Source: an uncultured bacterium (GTDB lineage: Bacteria > Bacillota_I > Bacilli_A > RF39 > UBA660). Taken from it: a stretch of DNA of 14,405 bases. Below, one piece after another: positions 1 to 6,675 of this stretch. Below the pieces are notes generated by a model, which worked only from the letters and a program-made list of their open reading frames with translations, was not told the DNA's origin and searched no databases. Positions within the stretch are counted from its first letter, which is position 1. Each line of letters starts with the position of its first letter. The stretch spans positions 1 through 14,405 of the forward strand of contig CASEKZ010000031.1 of the NCBI GenBank assembly GCA_949288625.1. Direction: 5' to 3'. A program made the position numbers and the translations under genes.

Positions 1-172
1 TGTGTTCAATTAACTTGTTTTTAGCTCCTATATTTCCTTCTTTTGCTTCCTTTAAATACTTTAATTCATCTTCCTTAGAAAGCGGTTCGGGAAGAGCATC
101 CGATGCCCCTACAAAAAATATCGTACTTACTTTTTTAAATAATTTTTTTATAAAATTAATTATTCTTTTCAT
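1..172 (-). CDS. sigE: Pro-sigma-E sporulation sigma factor, N-terminal 57 codons (runs off the window)
   Basis: Mother-cell sigma factor, made as an inactive membrane-associated precursor and cleaved by SpoIIGA. Only the N-terminus is here; the gene continues past base 1. I translated it from the reverse strand: a short basic/hydrophobic pro-region (residues 1-20) leads into VGASDALPEPLSKEDE (21-36), the counterpart of the IGGSEALPPPLSK block just after the cleavage site in B. subtilis pro-SigE. After it comes the usual Lys/Glu-rich start of region 1.2/2. The start at 172 is chosen because AAGGAG lies 8 bases upstream. The ATG at 178 is only 2 bases from that SD. The spoIIGA stop (175-177) lies between the two, so translation of the pair is probably coupled. 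The pro-sequence looks shorter than the 27 residues of B. subtilis. The assignment rests on motif similarity plus the spoIIGA neighbour. Confidence 0.88.
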   Translation of the reverse strand, partial: MKRIINFIKKLFKKVSTIFFVGASDALPEPLSKEDELKYLKEAKEGNIGAKNKLIEH

Positions 173-174
173 TT

Positions 175-963
175 TCATTTCTCCTTTACAATTTTTTTAT
201 GTAATAATAAGTCTACTCCATCCATTTCGAATTTATTGTCACTTATTCCTACTAAGCACTCATCTTTTATTATCTTACCATTTATGATAATTTTCTTTAT
301 TTTAAAACATTTAATTAAATGTCTATCTTTGATAGTTGTACAAGGAACTAAAATACACCTTGGCCTATAACCTTTTAATATGTTTTTATCAATTATTATT
401 ACTGGTCTTTTTTTATACGGATCAAACAAGTTATTACCAGTATCTAAATAACCTGTTAACAAAACTTTTTTGTTATTTAAAAACGTTATTTCAACCTCAT
501 ATCTTTTTGAATACTCTTCTTTTAACTTTCTTGATTTAATAACATATATACCAATTACTATTGGTGATAAAATAATTATAAGTAACCAGTTTATTCCAAT
601 TCCATTATGAAAAAAAATCAAGCCAACGTTTTTATATGATAGCTCACTATTAACATAATATAAAAAACCTCCTAATATTATGCTTAATAAATATAAATAA
701 ATTAAATTATTAATGGTATATTTAATGCTTTTATAAGAAAAAGTAATTAAAATCATTAATATTGCAATTAATATTTTAATTATAAAAAGTGAAAATGAAC
801 TTACGTTTATAAATAAAAACAAGATACTTAAACCACCTGTTAAGCTTCCTAGAATAACTCTTTTTATACTTACGTTTCTCTTTAAAATAAGACTTACCGA
901 AAGAAGTAGCAAAAAATCTAAAAAAAAGTTTAACAAAATAACTAAATCAACGTATATCTTCAT
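175..963 (-). CDS. spoIIGA: SpoIIGA, membrane aspartic protease that activates pro-sigma-E
   Basis: Processes pro-SigE at the sporulation septum after a signal from the forespore. The product is 262 residues, somewhat shorter than the roughly 309 of B. subtilis. The N-terminal half holds about five hydrophobic membrane segments (roughly residues 5-26, 35-55, 57-76, 84-103, 112-140). The C-terminal half is a cytosolic protease domain with the aspartic-protease-like motif LDTGNNLFDP, catalytic Asp at about 174. A later VPC..I segment matches the second conserved block of the family. I chose the start at 963 (MKIYVDLV) because it matches the family N-terminus and because GGTGAT sits 4 bases upstream; an ATG at 975 is in frame but has no SD. 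The stop overlaps the start region of sigE, the conserved partner. A Spo0A-type promoter lies upstream. Confidence 0.9.
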   Translation of the reverse strand: MKIYVDLVILLNFFLDFLLLLSVSLILKRNVSIKRVILGSLTGGLSILFLFINVSSFSLFIIKILIAILMILITFSYKSIKYTINNLIYLYLLSIILGGFLYYVNSELSYKNVGLIFFHNGIGINWLLIIILSPIVIGIYVIKSRKLKEEYSKRYEVEITFLNNKKVLLTGYLDTGNNLFDPYKKRPVIIIDKNILKGYRPRCILVPCTTIKDRHLIKCFKIKKIIINGKIIKDECLVGISDNKFEMDGVDLLLHKKIVKEK

Positions 964-980
964 TAGTATCACCATTAATA

Positions 981-1014
981 AGTATAAAAAAAGACACGTT
1001 TACATTGTGTCGAG
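981..1014 (-). promoter_or_regulatory. Predicted spoIIG-type promoter with a Spo0A box
   Basis: On the minus strand a -10-like TATACT (986-981) lies about 18 bases before the spoIIGA start at 963. CTCGACA (1014-1008) is one mismatch from the reverse complement of the Spo0A box TGTCGAA. It contains TCGACA (1013-1008), one mismatch from a -35 TTGACA, separated from the -10 by 21 bases. The B. subtilis spoIIG promoter is known for an over-long spacer (22 bases) with 0A boxes overlapping the -35-like element, so the layout matches. I find no clear second 0A box. The same stretch has a 5-bp GACAC/GTGTC inverted repeat before seven T, so a weak terminator is the alternative reading. Confidence 0.5.
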
Positions 1015-1070
1015 TTAGGTTCTTTATTTATTTTTTTTATTTAAAGCTTTATTATTAAACTTTAACGCTT

Positions 1071-1100
1071 AAAAAAAGAATGCTAAACTCTAGCACTCTT
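1071..1100 (-). terminator. Intrinsic terminator directly after ftsZ
   Basis: On the minus strand a 10-bp stem with one G-U pair (1100-1091 with 1085-1076) and a 5-base loop is followed by a T run (1077-1071). The stem begins inside the ftsZ stop codon. It separates the division operon from the sporulation pair spoIIGA-sigE, which has its own predicted promoter just downstream. Confidence 0.85.
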
Positions 1101-2181
1101 AAAAGCTTCTTCTATTTTTTAAAAAGCTTGGAATATCATCATCGTCGTCGTCATCTTGCATTAGGTTGCTAACCCTTGGGCTAACCGTTTGAACCGGATT
1201 TTTCTTTTCGCTTTCTTCTTTCTTGTTTTGCTCTGCTTTTTCAAAACCAGTTGCAATAACAGTAACGATTACTTCATCGGTTAAGTTCTCGTTGATAACC
1301 GCACCAAAAATAGTGTTTATGTCGTTATTAGAAGTTGATCTTACAACCTCAGCAGCATCCTCAGCTTCAAATAAAGTTAGGTTAGCTCCACCAGTAATAT
1401 TAATTATTGCATCCGTCGCACCTGAAATATCGGTTTCAAGAAGCGGACTTGATACCGCTTGCCTTGCTGCTTCAACGGCACGATTTTCACCGGTTCCCAT
1501 ACCAATACCAATTAATGCATTACCACTTTTTTCCATTACTGCTTTTACGTCAGCAAAATCTAGGTTTATTAAACCAGTTACGGCAATCAAATCAGAAATT
1601 GATTGAACACCCCTATGAAGAACGTTATCAACTTCGTGGAAAGCCTCAATCATCGGAGTTGATTTATCTATTATTTCCCTTAATCTATCGTTTGGTATAA
1701 CAATTAAAGTGTCAACGTTATTTTTTAACTCAGATAACCCTTCAATTGCTTGTGCCATCCTTCTTTTTCCTTCGAAACTAAAAGGCTTAGTAACAATAGC
1801 AACGGTAAGGGCACCAAGATTTTGAGCAATCTCAGCAATAACAGGTGCAGCACCAGTACCGGTACCACCGCCCATACCGCAGGTAATGAATACCATATCA
1901 GCACCCTTTAAAGCTTCTTCAATTTCCTTTTTTGATTCAAGTGCCGCTTCCCTACCAACCTCTGGATGACCACCGGCACCTAAACCAGCTGAAATTTTTG
2001 AGCCAATTTGTATTTTAGTTTCAGCCTTTGAGCTGTTTAGAACTTGTAAATCAGTGTTTGCAGCAATGAATTCTACTCCTCTAACCCCACATTCTATCAT
2101 GCGATTAACAGCGTTTCCACCGCCACCACCTACACCGATAACTTTTATTTTTGCTAATTGATCTACTGGTAAACCAAACAT
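1099..2181 (-). CDS. ftsZ: Cell division protein FtsZ
   Basis: Tubulin-like GTPase that assembles the cytokinetic Z-ring at mid-cell and, in spore formers, at the polar septum. The 360 residues are normal length. The nucleotide-binding domain has GVGGGGGNAVNRM (17-28), the tubulin signature GGGTGTG (104-110) and the GTP-contacting NTD (42-44). The T7 synergy loop NLDFAD (206-211) supplies catalytic Asp 208 and 211. A Lys/Glu-rich disordered linker (about 317-342) leads to a run of seven Asp (343-349) and the conserved tail peptide DIPSFLKNRRSF, the docking site for FtsA and other partners. The ATG start has a strong AAGGAGGA SD. It lies 12 bases after ftsA, so the two are co-transcribed and a hairpin terminator follows. 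The Asp run before the tail peptide is longer than I expect. Confidence 0.98.
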   Translation of the reverse strand: MFGLPVDQLAKIKVIGVGGGGGNAVNRMIECGVRGVEFIAANTDLQVLNSSKAETKIQIGSKISAGLGAGGHPEVGREAALESKKEIEEALKGADMVFITCGMGGGTGTGAAPVIAEIAQNLGALTVAIVTKPFSFEGKRRMAQAIEGLSELKNNVDTLIVIPNDRLREIIDKSTPMIEAFHEVDNVLHRGVQSISDLIAVTGLINLDFADVKAVMEKSGNALIGIGMGTGENRAVEAARQAVSSPLLETDISGATDAIINITGGANLTLFEAEDAAEVVRSTSNNDINTIFGAVINENLTDEVIVTVIATGFEKAEQNKKEESEKKNPVQTVSPRVSNLMQDDDDDDDIPSFLKNRRSF

Positions 2182-2193
2182 TTTATTTCCTCC

Positions 2194-3444
2194 TTAATTA
2201 TCAAAAAAGTAGCTAAAAAATCTTCCTAATACCGAATCGCTTCTACCTATCCTTGTTTTACTATGTACCAAGCTATCGACATCATCACTACTAAACATTG
2301 AATATTCTTTTTTTCTTAACTTTATCTTTCTAACGAAATGCTTAATTGAACCAGATACGGTAATAAACCTTGACTTTCTAATTCCAAGCGTATTTAAAGA
2401 ATACGTGGTAGCAACATTACCAAACATATCTTCCAAAACAAAGTTAATTCCAGGCATATCAGTTATGCCACCTAAGACCATTATATAACGAATTTGCTTA
2501 TTTGTTAATACTTTTAATTCATTTTTCGCAACATTTAAGATTTGCGTTAGTCTTTTATTTATTACCTGCGAAAGTTCGTACTGATTTATACTAACTAATT
2601 TTTCATTAACGTCCTTTACCTCGTAAGTTTCGTTTTTACTTGCATACCTAGGATGAGCAATACCAAAATTTTCTTTTACCTTCCTAGCTACTTTTTTTTG
2701 TATATAATAAATATAAGATACATCCTCATCAATTATCTTACTACCCATGTTTAAAACCGTACTATTTGTTATAATACCCTTGTTAAACACAGATATGGTA
2801 GTTGTGTCTTTTCCAACGTTAATTAACGCTCCTGCTTCTTCATCCATTTCATCCGTTTTGACTTCTTCATAATCACATATACAAGAAAGTGCTAAGTCAA
2901 CAACTTCTATACCAGCTTTTTCCGCCACCTTAACATAAGAAATAACGTGCGTTTTAGGCACCAATGCCAACATCGCTCTAACACCTAGCCTATCACATAT
3001 TTTATTAGTTGGATTTTTTAATGTTTCTATTTCTGAACCATTTTCATAAATAGTAAAATCAATTGGGGTTATGCTAACTAATTCCATGTTTGGTAAAACG
3101 TCGTTAACAACCGCGTTTTGTACCCTTAAAATATCCTTTTCGGTTACCATTTTCTCATCATTTACGATCGGAACGTTTCCGTGAACCAAACTATATTCAG
3201 CATCTAATGGTGGTATTGTAAGAATAGCTTTTTTAACACTTACGTTAATTCTAGATGAAATGTCGTCCATCGCTAGTTTAAGTCTTTGTAAAAGAAGATC
3301 CTCATCTGCGATAACCCCGTTTTTAACACCTTTACAGCGAACCGAGGAAACTGCCAAAGTTCTTACTTTACCTTGAAAATATTCACTAACTAAAATACGA
3401 ATCGTATCAGAACCAATGTCGATACTCGTATAAACCTTTTTCAT
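2194..3444 (-). CDS. ftsA: Cell division protein FtsA (divergent)
   Basis: Actin-fold membrane tether that recruits FtsZ to the membrane. It has 416 residues from the start chosen here. The phosphate-1 loop is recognisable (IDIGSDTIR, residues 8-16), followed by the SHS2/1C insertion typical of FtsA. The C-terminus ends in an amphipathic, aromatic-rich segment (VLGRFFSYFF) of the kind that inserts in the membrane. The other nucleotide-site motifs are degenerate: phosphate-2 reads INVGKDTTTISVF where the family usually has a D-x-G-G/A-G-T-T form (Asn 209 for Asp), and the adenosine motif is LGGITDMPG. Three ATGs are in frame (3459, 3450, 3444). Only 3444 has a proper spacing (8 bases) from GGGAG and it gives the usual KKVYTSIDIG beginning. 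ftsZ follows after 12 bases. ftsA identity is secure from context plus motifs; ATP use is uncertain. Confidence 0.93.
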   Translation of the reverse strand: MKKVYTSIDIGSDTIRILVSEYFQGKVRTLAVSSVRCKGVKNGVIADEDLLLQRLKLAMDDISSRINVSVKKAILTIPPLDAEYSLVHGNVPIVNDEKMVTEKDILRVQNAVVNDVLPNMELVSITPIDFTIYENGSEIETLKNPTNKICDRLGVRAMLALVPKTHVISYVKVAEKAGIEVVDLALSCICDYEEVKTDEMDEEAGALINVGKDTTTISVFNKGIITNSTVLNMGSKIIDEDVSYIYYIQKKVARKVKENFGIAHPRYASKNETYEVKDVNEKLVSINQYELSQVINKRLTQILNVAKNELKVLTNKQIRYIMVLGGITDMPGINFVLEDMFGNVATTYSLNTLGIRKSRFITVSGSIKHFVRKIKLRKKEYSMFSSDDVDSLVHSKTRIGRSDSVLGRFFSYFFDN

Positions 3445-3483
3445 TAGCATTACTCCCATCGTATAACTTTACCATATAAGGTT

Positions 3484-3495
3484 ATTATACTATAT
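3484..3495 (-). promoter_or_regulatory. Possible ftsA-ftsZ promoter (-10 region)
   Basis: The minus strand reads ATATAGTATAAT (3495-3484), containing a consensus -10 TATAAT about 40 bases before the ftsA start. No convincing -35 is visible at 16-18 bases. The identical 12-mer occurs before mraY (9559-9548), which makes a promoter role more likely in both places. It lies in the 126-base gap between divIB and ftsA, where I see no terminator. Confidence 0.35.
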
Positions 3496-3570
3496 AAAAC
3501 AAATTTTTAAAACATATATTTTAAAAATAACTACATTTTATAATTAGTTAATTATGATATAAAAAAAGAA

Positions 3571-4239
3571 TTATTTTACCTCAAAATAATCCCCGTAATC
3601 CAAATATAAAGTGCCATTTTGCTTTCCTACGTTTTCTAAAATAGCATTATATTTATTTATCTTATCAAACTTGTTAACCGTTAAATAAACACTATTACCA
3701 TCACTCATATAAACGTAATAACGGTCATTATCTATATCATTTGGATCATATTTAATCTCTGACATTTGGCATAAAATATCACTATCTATTTTACTCATTG
3801 CTTTATTAAATTCATCTTTTTTATTAATTGGAATTTCATTGGTTAAATTAGGTACACAAACAATTCTATCGTCTTTTATGTTACCATCAGTAGTTACTTT
3901 TACCCCATTTATTAAATCAGTGTACAAAACCCTTTTTTCAGTAACGTTTATTTTAATACTTAAAATACCTTTAGAAACCGAAACATCCTTTACATATTCA
4001 TTTTTAAGGATTTTCTTTTTAACACTATAAGATAACGTTTTTATAAAAGATGGATAATCTTGTAAGTCAGCGATTTCAATGATTTCTTGATCAGTTAAAA
4101 CGTTATTACCCTTTATTATTATACTTCTTATTTTAATACTAGATGCTTTTACCAACGCAAAAGAAATTACTGAAATAATCAGTAACAACAAAAGTAACCT
4201 TCTTAATTTTAGTTTCCTTTTTTTCTTTTGCTTTTTCAT
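3571..4239 (-). CDS. divIB: Cell division protein DivIB/FtsQ
   Basis: Bitopic membrane protein of the FtsQ-FtsL-FtsB type subcomplex that controls septal peptidoglycan synthesis. The 222 residues show the family layout: a short very basic cytosolic tail (1-14, mostly Lys/Arg), one transmembrane helix (about 15-31), a POTRA domain (about 36-104, IKIRSIIIKGNNVLTDQEI at its start) and an extracytoplasmic beta domain. The protein is short for the family mainly because the C-terminal tail is missing or reduced. I chose the ATG at 4239 because GGGAG lies 7 bases upstream, overlapping the murB stop region; a TTG at 4260 is in frame but inside murB. The four-base gap to murB and the position before ftsA match the usual cluster order. 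ftsL is not in the window. Confidence 0.9.
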   Translation of the reverse strand: MKKQKKKRKLKLRRLLLLLLIISVISFALVKASSIKIRSIIIKGNNVLTDQEIIEIADLQDYPSFIKTLSYSVKKKILKNEYVKDVSVSKGILSIKINVTEKRVLYTDLINGVKVTTDGNIKDDRIVCVPNLTNEIPINKKDEFNKAMSKIDSDILCQMSEIKYDPNDIDNDRYYVYMSDGNSVYLTVNKFDKINKYNAILENVGKQNGTLYLDYGDYFEVK

Positions 4240-4243
4240 CTTT

Positions 4244-5149
4244 TTACTCCCAATTAACAAATTCTTGCTCTATTTTTAAATCAACGCCAGTTTTTTCCTT
4301 TACCTTATCGTGAACATAAACAATTAAATTTCTAATATCATTTGCGGTTGCATTGCACTTATTAATTATAAAGTTAGCATGCTTAGCACTTACTTGCGCT
4401 CCGCCAATTTGATATCCTTTAAGCCCGCATTCTTCGATTAGCCTACCTGCAAAATCGTTTTCTGGATTTCTAAAAGTAGAACCTGCCGATGGATATTCTA
4501 AAGGTTGCGTAAGGAGTCTTTTTTGTCGTCTTGATTCCATCAGTTCTTTAATTAATTTCTTATCACCATGCCTTAAAACAATCTTAGCTTGCAAACAAAT
4601 GTATTCTGGATTTTGTTTTAAAAACGAATCCCTATATTTATAATTTAAATCTTTGTTATAAAGAGTCTTAATTTTAAGTTCTGGAGTTAAAACCTTAACT
4701 TCAGAAACAACGTACCCCATATCAGACTTATAAGCACCTGCGTTCATAAATATGGCTCCACCGATTGTTCCTGGAATACCACTTGCAAATTCTAAACCAG
4801 TTAACCCTTCCTTATACGCTTTATAAGATAGTTTAACCAAACTAACACCGGCATCAGCGGTTATAATAGTATCTTTTATTTTAACTTCATTAAGTAAGTC
4901 TAATTTGATTATTACCCCATTATAATCATCATCACTAAAAATTAAGTTAGACCCATATCCTAAAACCTTATACTTTACTTTTTCTTGCTTTAATTTTTTC
5001 ATTAATAAAATAAATTTATTAACGTTTTTAGGAAAAACCATAATTCTAGCTATACCACCAACCTTATAAGTAGTATAGTTTTTTAAACTAACGTTTTGTT
5101 TTATGGTACCAATCTTTTCTTTTTTTATAAACTCAACTACTTCTTTCAC
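4244..5149 (-). CDS. murB: UDP-N-acetylenolpyruvoylglucosamine reductase MurB
   Basis: FAD-dependent cytosolic enzyme that uses NADPH to reduce UDP-GlcNAc-enolpyruvate to UDP-MurNAc, the second committed step of peptidoglycan precursor synthesis. The 301 residues match the shorter type II enzymes of Gram-positives. FAD-binding features are YKVGGIA (28-34), GYGSNL (64-69) and ASGIPGTIGGAIFMNAGAY (122-140). The catalytic triad is visible: Arg173 in YRDS, Ser224 in SAGSTFRNP, and the C-terminal Glu in LKIEQ (Glu294). The start is GTG, 4 bases after AGGGGAT. It overlaps the murG 3' end by 17 bases, so translation is probably coupled. divIB follows after four bases. Confidence 0.97.
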   Translation of the reverse strand: MKEVVEFIKKEKIGTIKQNVSLKNYTTYKVGGIARIMVFPKNVNKFILLMKKLKQEKVKYKVLGYGSNLIFSDDDYNGVIIKLDLLNEVKIKDTIITADAGVSLVKLSYKAYKEGLTGLEFASGIPGTIGGAIFMNAGAYKSDMGYVVSEVKVLTPELKIKTLYNKDLNYKYRDSFLKQNPEYICLQAKIVLRHGDKKLIKELMESRRQKRLLTQPLEYPSAGSTFRNPENDFAGRLIEECGLKGYQIGGAQVSAKHANFIINKCNATANDIRNLIVYVHDKVKEKTGVDLKIEQEFVNWE

Positions 5150-6233
5150 TTTTATCCCCTACCAACTTTACTATTTCATCATATATAACAGAAGCACTAT
5201 TAACCATTTCAAATTTTTTTAAATTCTTCTTTAATTTATTCGTAAAAACCTTATCATTTAATATTTTTTCAACCATTCTAAGTAAGATATCACCTTTCAA
5301 ATCTTTTTCCTCAAGTATTAGTGCAGCATCATTACTTACTAAATCCATCGCGTTTTTATATTGATGATTTTCGGTTACGTAAGGACTTGGTACTAATATT
5401 GTAGGAACGTTTAAAGAAGCAATCTCACTTAAAGTAGAAGCCCCGGCTCTAGAAACCAAGCAATCTGTTTTTTTTAATAGACTTACCATGTTATTAACGT
5501 AAGCAACAACCTTTATGTTGCTAGTATACTTTATCTTTTTATATTCATCATAATAGTTTTTACCAGTTACAAACATAACTTCATAATCTTTATTATTGAA
5601 AAGTGTTAATATGTGTTTCATTTTTTCATTAATTACTTTTGAACCAAGCGATCCCATTACGATTAATACCAACTTTTTATTTGGTGATAGCCCATACTCT
5701 TCTTTTTTCGCAGGTGCTGCTTTTATCGCTATTTCGCCGCAAGGATTACCAGTATAAATAACCTTTTGATTTTGTTTTAACGCAGTAACTGAACTTTTAA
5801 AAGAAACAAATATTTTATCAGCAAATTTCGATGCAAACTTATTAGTTATACCAAGGATGGAATTTTGTTCATGAATGCAGCACTTAATACCTAACTTATG
5901 AGCAGCATATACTACCGGTGCGGAAACATAGCCGCCAACTCCCACTACAACGTCTGGTTTAAATTTCTTAATTATTTTCTTACAACGTAAAATAGCATTT
6001 AAAAACAAAACAACGCTTTTTATGTTCTTAAAACTTAAACTTCTTCTTAAACCTTCTACTTTAATACCAATGAATTTAAATCCTTCTTTTGGAACAATGT
6101 CTTTTTCCATCCTGTTAGACGTTCCAATGTATAGTATTTGGGAGCTTGGATCTTTTTGCCTTATTTTCTTTGCAATCGCAAGTGCTGGATAAATATGTCC
6201 ACCCGTTCCTCCCGCTGATATAATTACTTTCAA
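5133..6233 (-). CDS. murG: UDP-GlcNAc:lipid I N-acetylglucosaminyltransferase MurG
   Basis: Peripheral membrane GT-B glycosyltransferase that adds GlcNAc to lipid I to make lipid II on the inner face of the membrane. The 366 residues are full length. The N-terminal domain opens with the signature SAGGTGGHIYPA (6-17) and has GVGGYVSAP (98-106) and HEQNS (121-125). The C-terminal UDP-GlcNAc-binding domain has SRAGASTLSEIA (261-272) and ENHQ..NA (288-295). I place the start at TTG 6233: this gives the family N-terminus MKVIISAGGTGGH and has AGGTGAT 4 bases upstream. An in-frame GTG at 6242 would lie inside that SD. An extended -10 element lies just upstream and a terminator beyond it, so murG seems to begin its own transcription unit. 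Confidence 0.97.
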   Translation of the reverse strand: MKVIISAGGTGGHIYPALAIAKKIRQKDPSSQILYIGTSNRMEKDIVPKEGFKFIGIKVEGLRRSLSFKNIKSVVLFLNAILRCKKIIKKFKPDVVVGVGGYVSAPVVYAAHKLGIKCCIHEQNSILGITNKFASKFADKIFVSFKSSVTALKQNQKVIYTGNPCGEIAIKAAPAKKEEYGLSPNKKLVLIVMGSLGSKVINEKMKHILTLFNNKDYEVMFVTGKNYYDEYKKIKYTSNIKVVAYVNNMVSLLKKTDCLVSRAGASTLSEIASLNVPTILVPSPYVTENHQYKNAMDLVSNDAALILEEKDLKGDILLRMVEKILNDKVFTNKLKKNLKKFEMVNSASVIYDEIVKLVGDKSERSS

Positions 6234-6254
6234 ATCAATCACCTACTATATATC

Positions 6255-6263
6255 ATTATATCA
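6255..6263 (-). promoter_or_regulatory. Extended -10 promoter for the murG-murB-divIB run
   Basis: The minus strand has TGATATAAT (6263-6255), a TGn extended -10 with a full TATAAT, about 22 bases before the murG start codon. No good -35 is visible, which extended -10 promoters tolerate. A predicted terminator lies at 6327-6363, so a promoter here is needed if read-through is poor. The predicted start would leave a leader of about 15 bases that carries the SD. Confidence 0.45.
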
Positions 6264-6326
6264 TAATTATATGATTTTAATGTAATAAAAAGAAGACGCT
6301 TTACGACTTAAACATAATTTAATGAC

Positions 6327-6363
6327 AAAAAAATAACGATCCTGATAAAACCGTTATTTTTTT
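6327..6363 (-). terminator. Strong intrinsic terminator ending the predicted RNA
   Basis: A perfect 12-bp stem (6363-6352 with 6338-6327) encloses a 13-base loop. The 3' arm ends in seven T on the minus strand, with matching A residues at the 5' side. It sits between the structured region and the murG promoter, and so insulates murG from upstream transcription. The A/T symmetry means it could work on either strand. Confidence 0.85.
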
Positions 6364-6623
6364 AGTTTTCGAATGAAAAATCACTCTGAATTTAAGCAAA
6401 CCCTAAATTCATTTTTAAATATTATCAGTATTTAACGTGACATCTTATTCCTTTGAGTTTTCTTTCTCATTTACAATTGTAAGGCCTAGATTCAAATAAG
6501 ATTAGTTATTTCAACTATTTTCATCTATCCAAACTACGGATAGGTTGTAAACACAAAATTATCGTTTAGAAAGAAACGAACTTTCTTTCTAAATATCATA
6601 TTTACAACGACTTCCTCTAGGTT
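6327..6623 (-). ncRNA. Predicted structured non-coding RNA between ftsW and murG (about 297 nt), unrecognised family
   Basis: No long ORF fills the 442 bases between ftsW and murG. Reading the minus strand from the predicted start (about 6623, an A), I see these perfect pairings: P1 CCTAGA (6621-6616) with TCTAGG (6490-6485); P2 GTTGTAAA (6608-6601) with TTTACAAC (6551-6544), extendable by wobble pairs to 12; P2a, a 12-bp hairpin (6593-6582 with 6576-6565) closed by a GUUCG loop; P3 CTATCC (6543-6538) with GGATAG (6530-6525), directly abutting P2; P4, a 5-bp hairpin (6517-6513 with 6507-6503); P8, an 8-bp hairpin (6411-6404 with 6394-6387). ATCTTATT (6502-6495) also matches AATAAGAT (6449-6442), which would cross P1 as a pseudoknot. 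It ends in a strong terminator and starts at a strong promoter. I could not match it to RNase P, tmRNA, SRP RNA, 6S, T-box or any riboswitch I know. Confidence 0.6.
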
Positions 6624-6629
6624 AACTTA

Positions 6630-6657
6630 ATTGTAACATATTATTTTATTTTGTCAA
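6630..6657 (-). promoter_or_regulatory. Strong sigma-A-type promoter for the predicted RNA
   Basis: The minus strand has a perfect -35 TTGACA (6657-6652), a 16-base AT-rich spacer, and TACAAT (6635-6630, one mismatch from TATAAT). A TG one base before the -10 makes it an extended -10. This is the best promoter match in the window. It starts 19 bases beyond the ftsW stop codon. Expected initiation is near 6623, at the first bases of helix P1. Confidence 0.75.
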
Positions 6658-6675
6658 TGTTTTTTTATGCTTTTT

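Noticed and set aside
15..287. Plus-strand open frame at the window start
   Set aside because: It is antisense to sigE and spoIIGA, which have clear family motifs and SDs; composition is typical of a shadow frame.
993..1011. GACAC/GTGTC inverted repeat followed by seven T as a second terminator
   Set aside because: The stem is only 5 bp with a 9-base loop; the ftsZ terminator already lies upstream, and the promoter reading fits the geometry better.
1141..1155. Trinucleotide repeat encoding the Asp run in FtsZ as a slippage site
   Set aside because: The codons alternate GAT and GAC, which reduces slippage, and an acidic run just before the tail peptide is compatible with function.
1223..1606. 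Plus-strand open frames antisense to ftsZ, and similar ones opposite ftsW, mraY, the PBP and the ligase
   Set aside because: They lie opposite well-supported genes, lack SDs and show no recognisable domain.
3528..3555. AT-only inverted repeat between divIB and ftsA as a terminator
   Set aside because: ATAATTA/TAATTAT has a two-base loop and no T run, and is expected by chance in such AT-rich sequence.
6503..6608. Small ATG frames (10-21 codons) inside the predicted RNA
   Set aside because: None has an SD at a workable spacing, and the main one runs through the perfect 12-bp hairpin.
6600..6623. GAGGAAGTC near the 5' end of the predicted RNA resembles the RNase P motif GAGGAAAGTCC
   Set aside because: The other RNase P core blocks (the ACAGAA region and the GGTAAACCC block) are absent and the unit is too short.
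6243..6675. Remnant of murD in the ftsW-murG gap
   Set aside because: No reading frame shows Mur ligase motifs, and the stretch is explained better by RNA structure and promoters.
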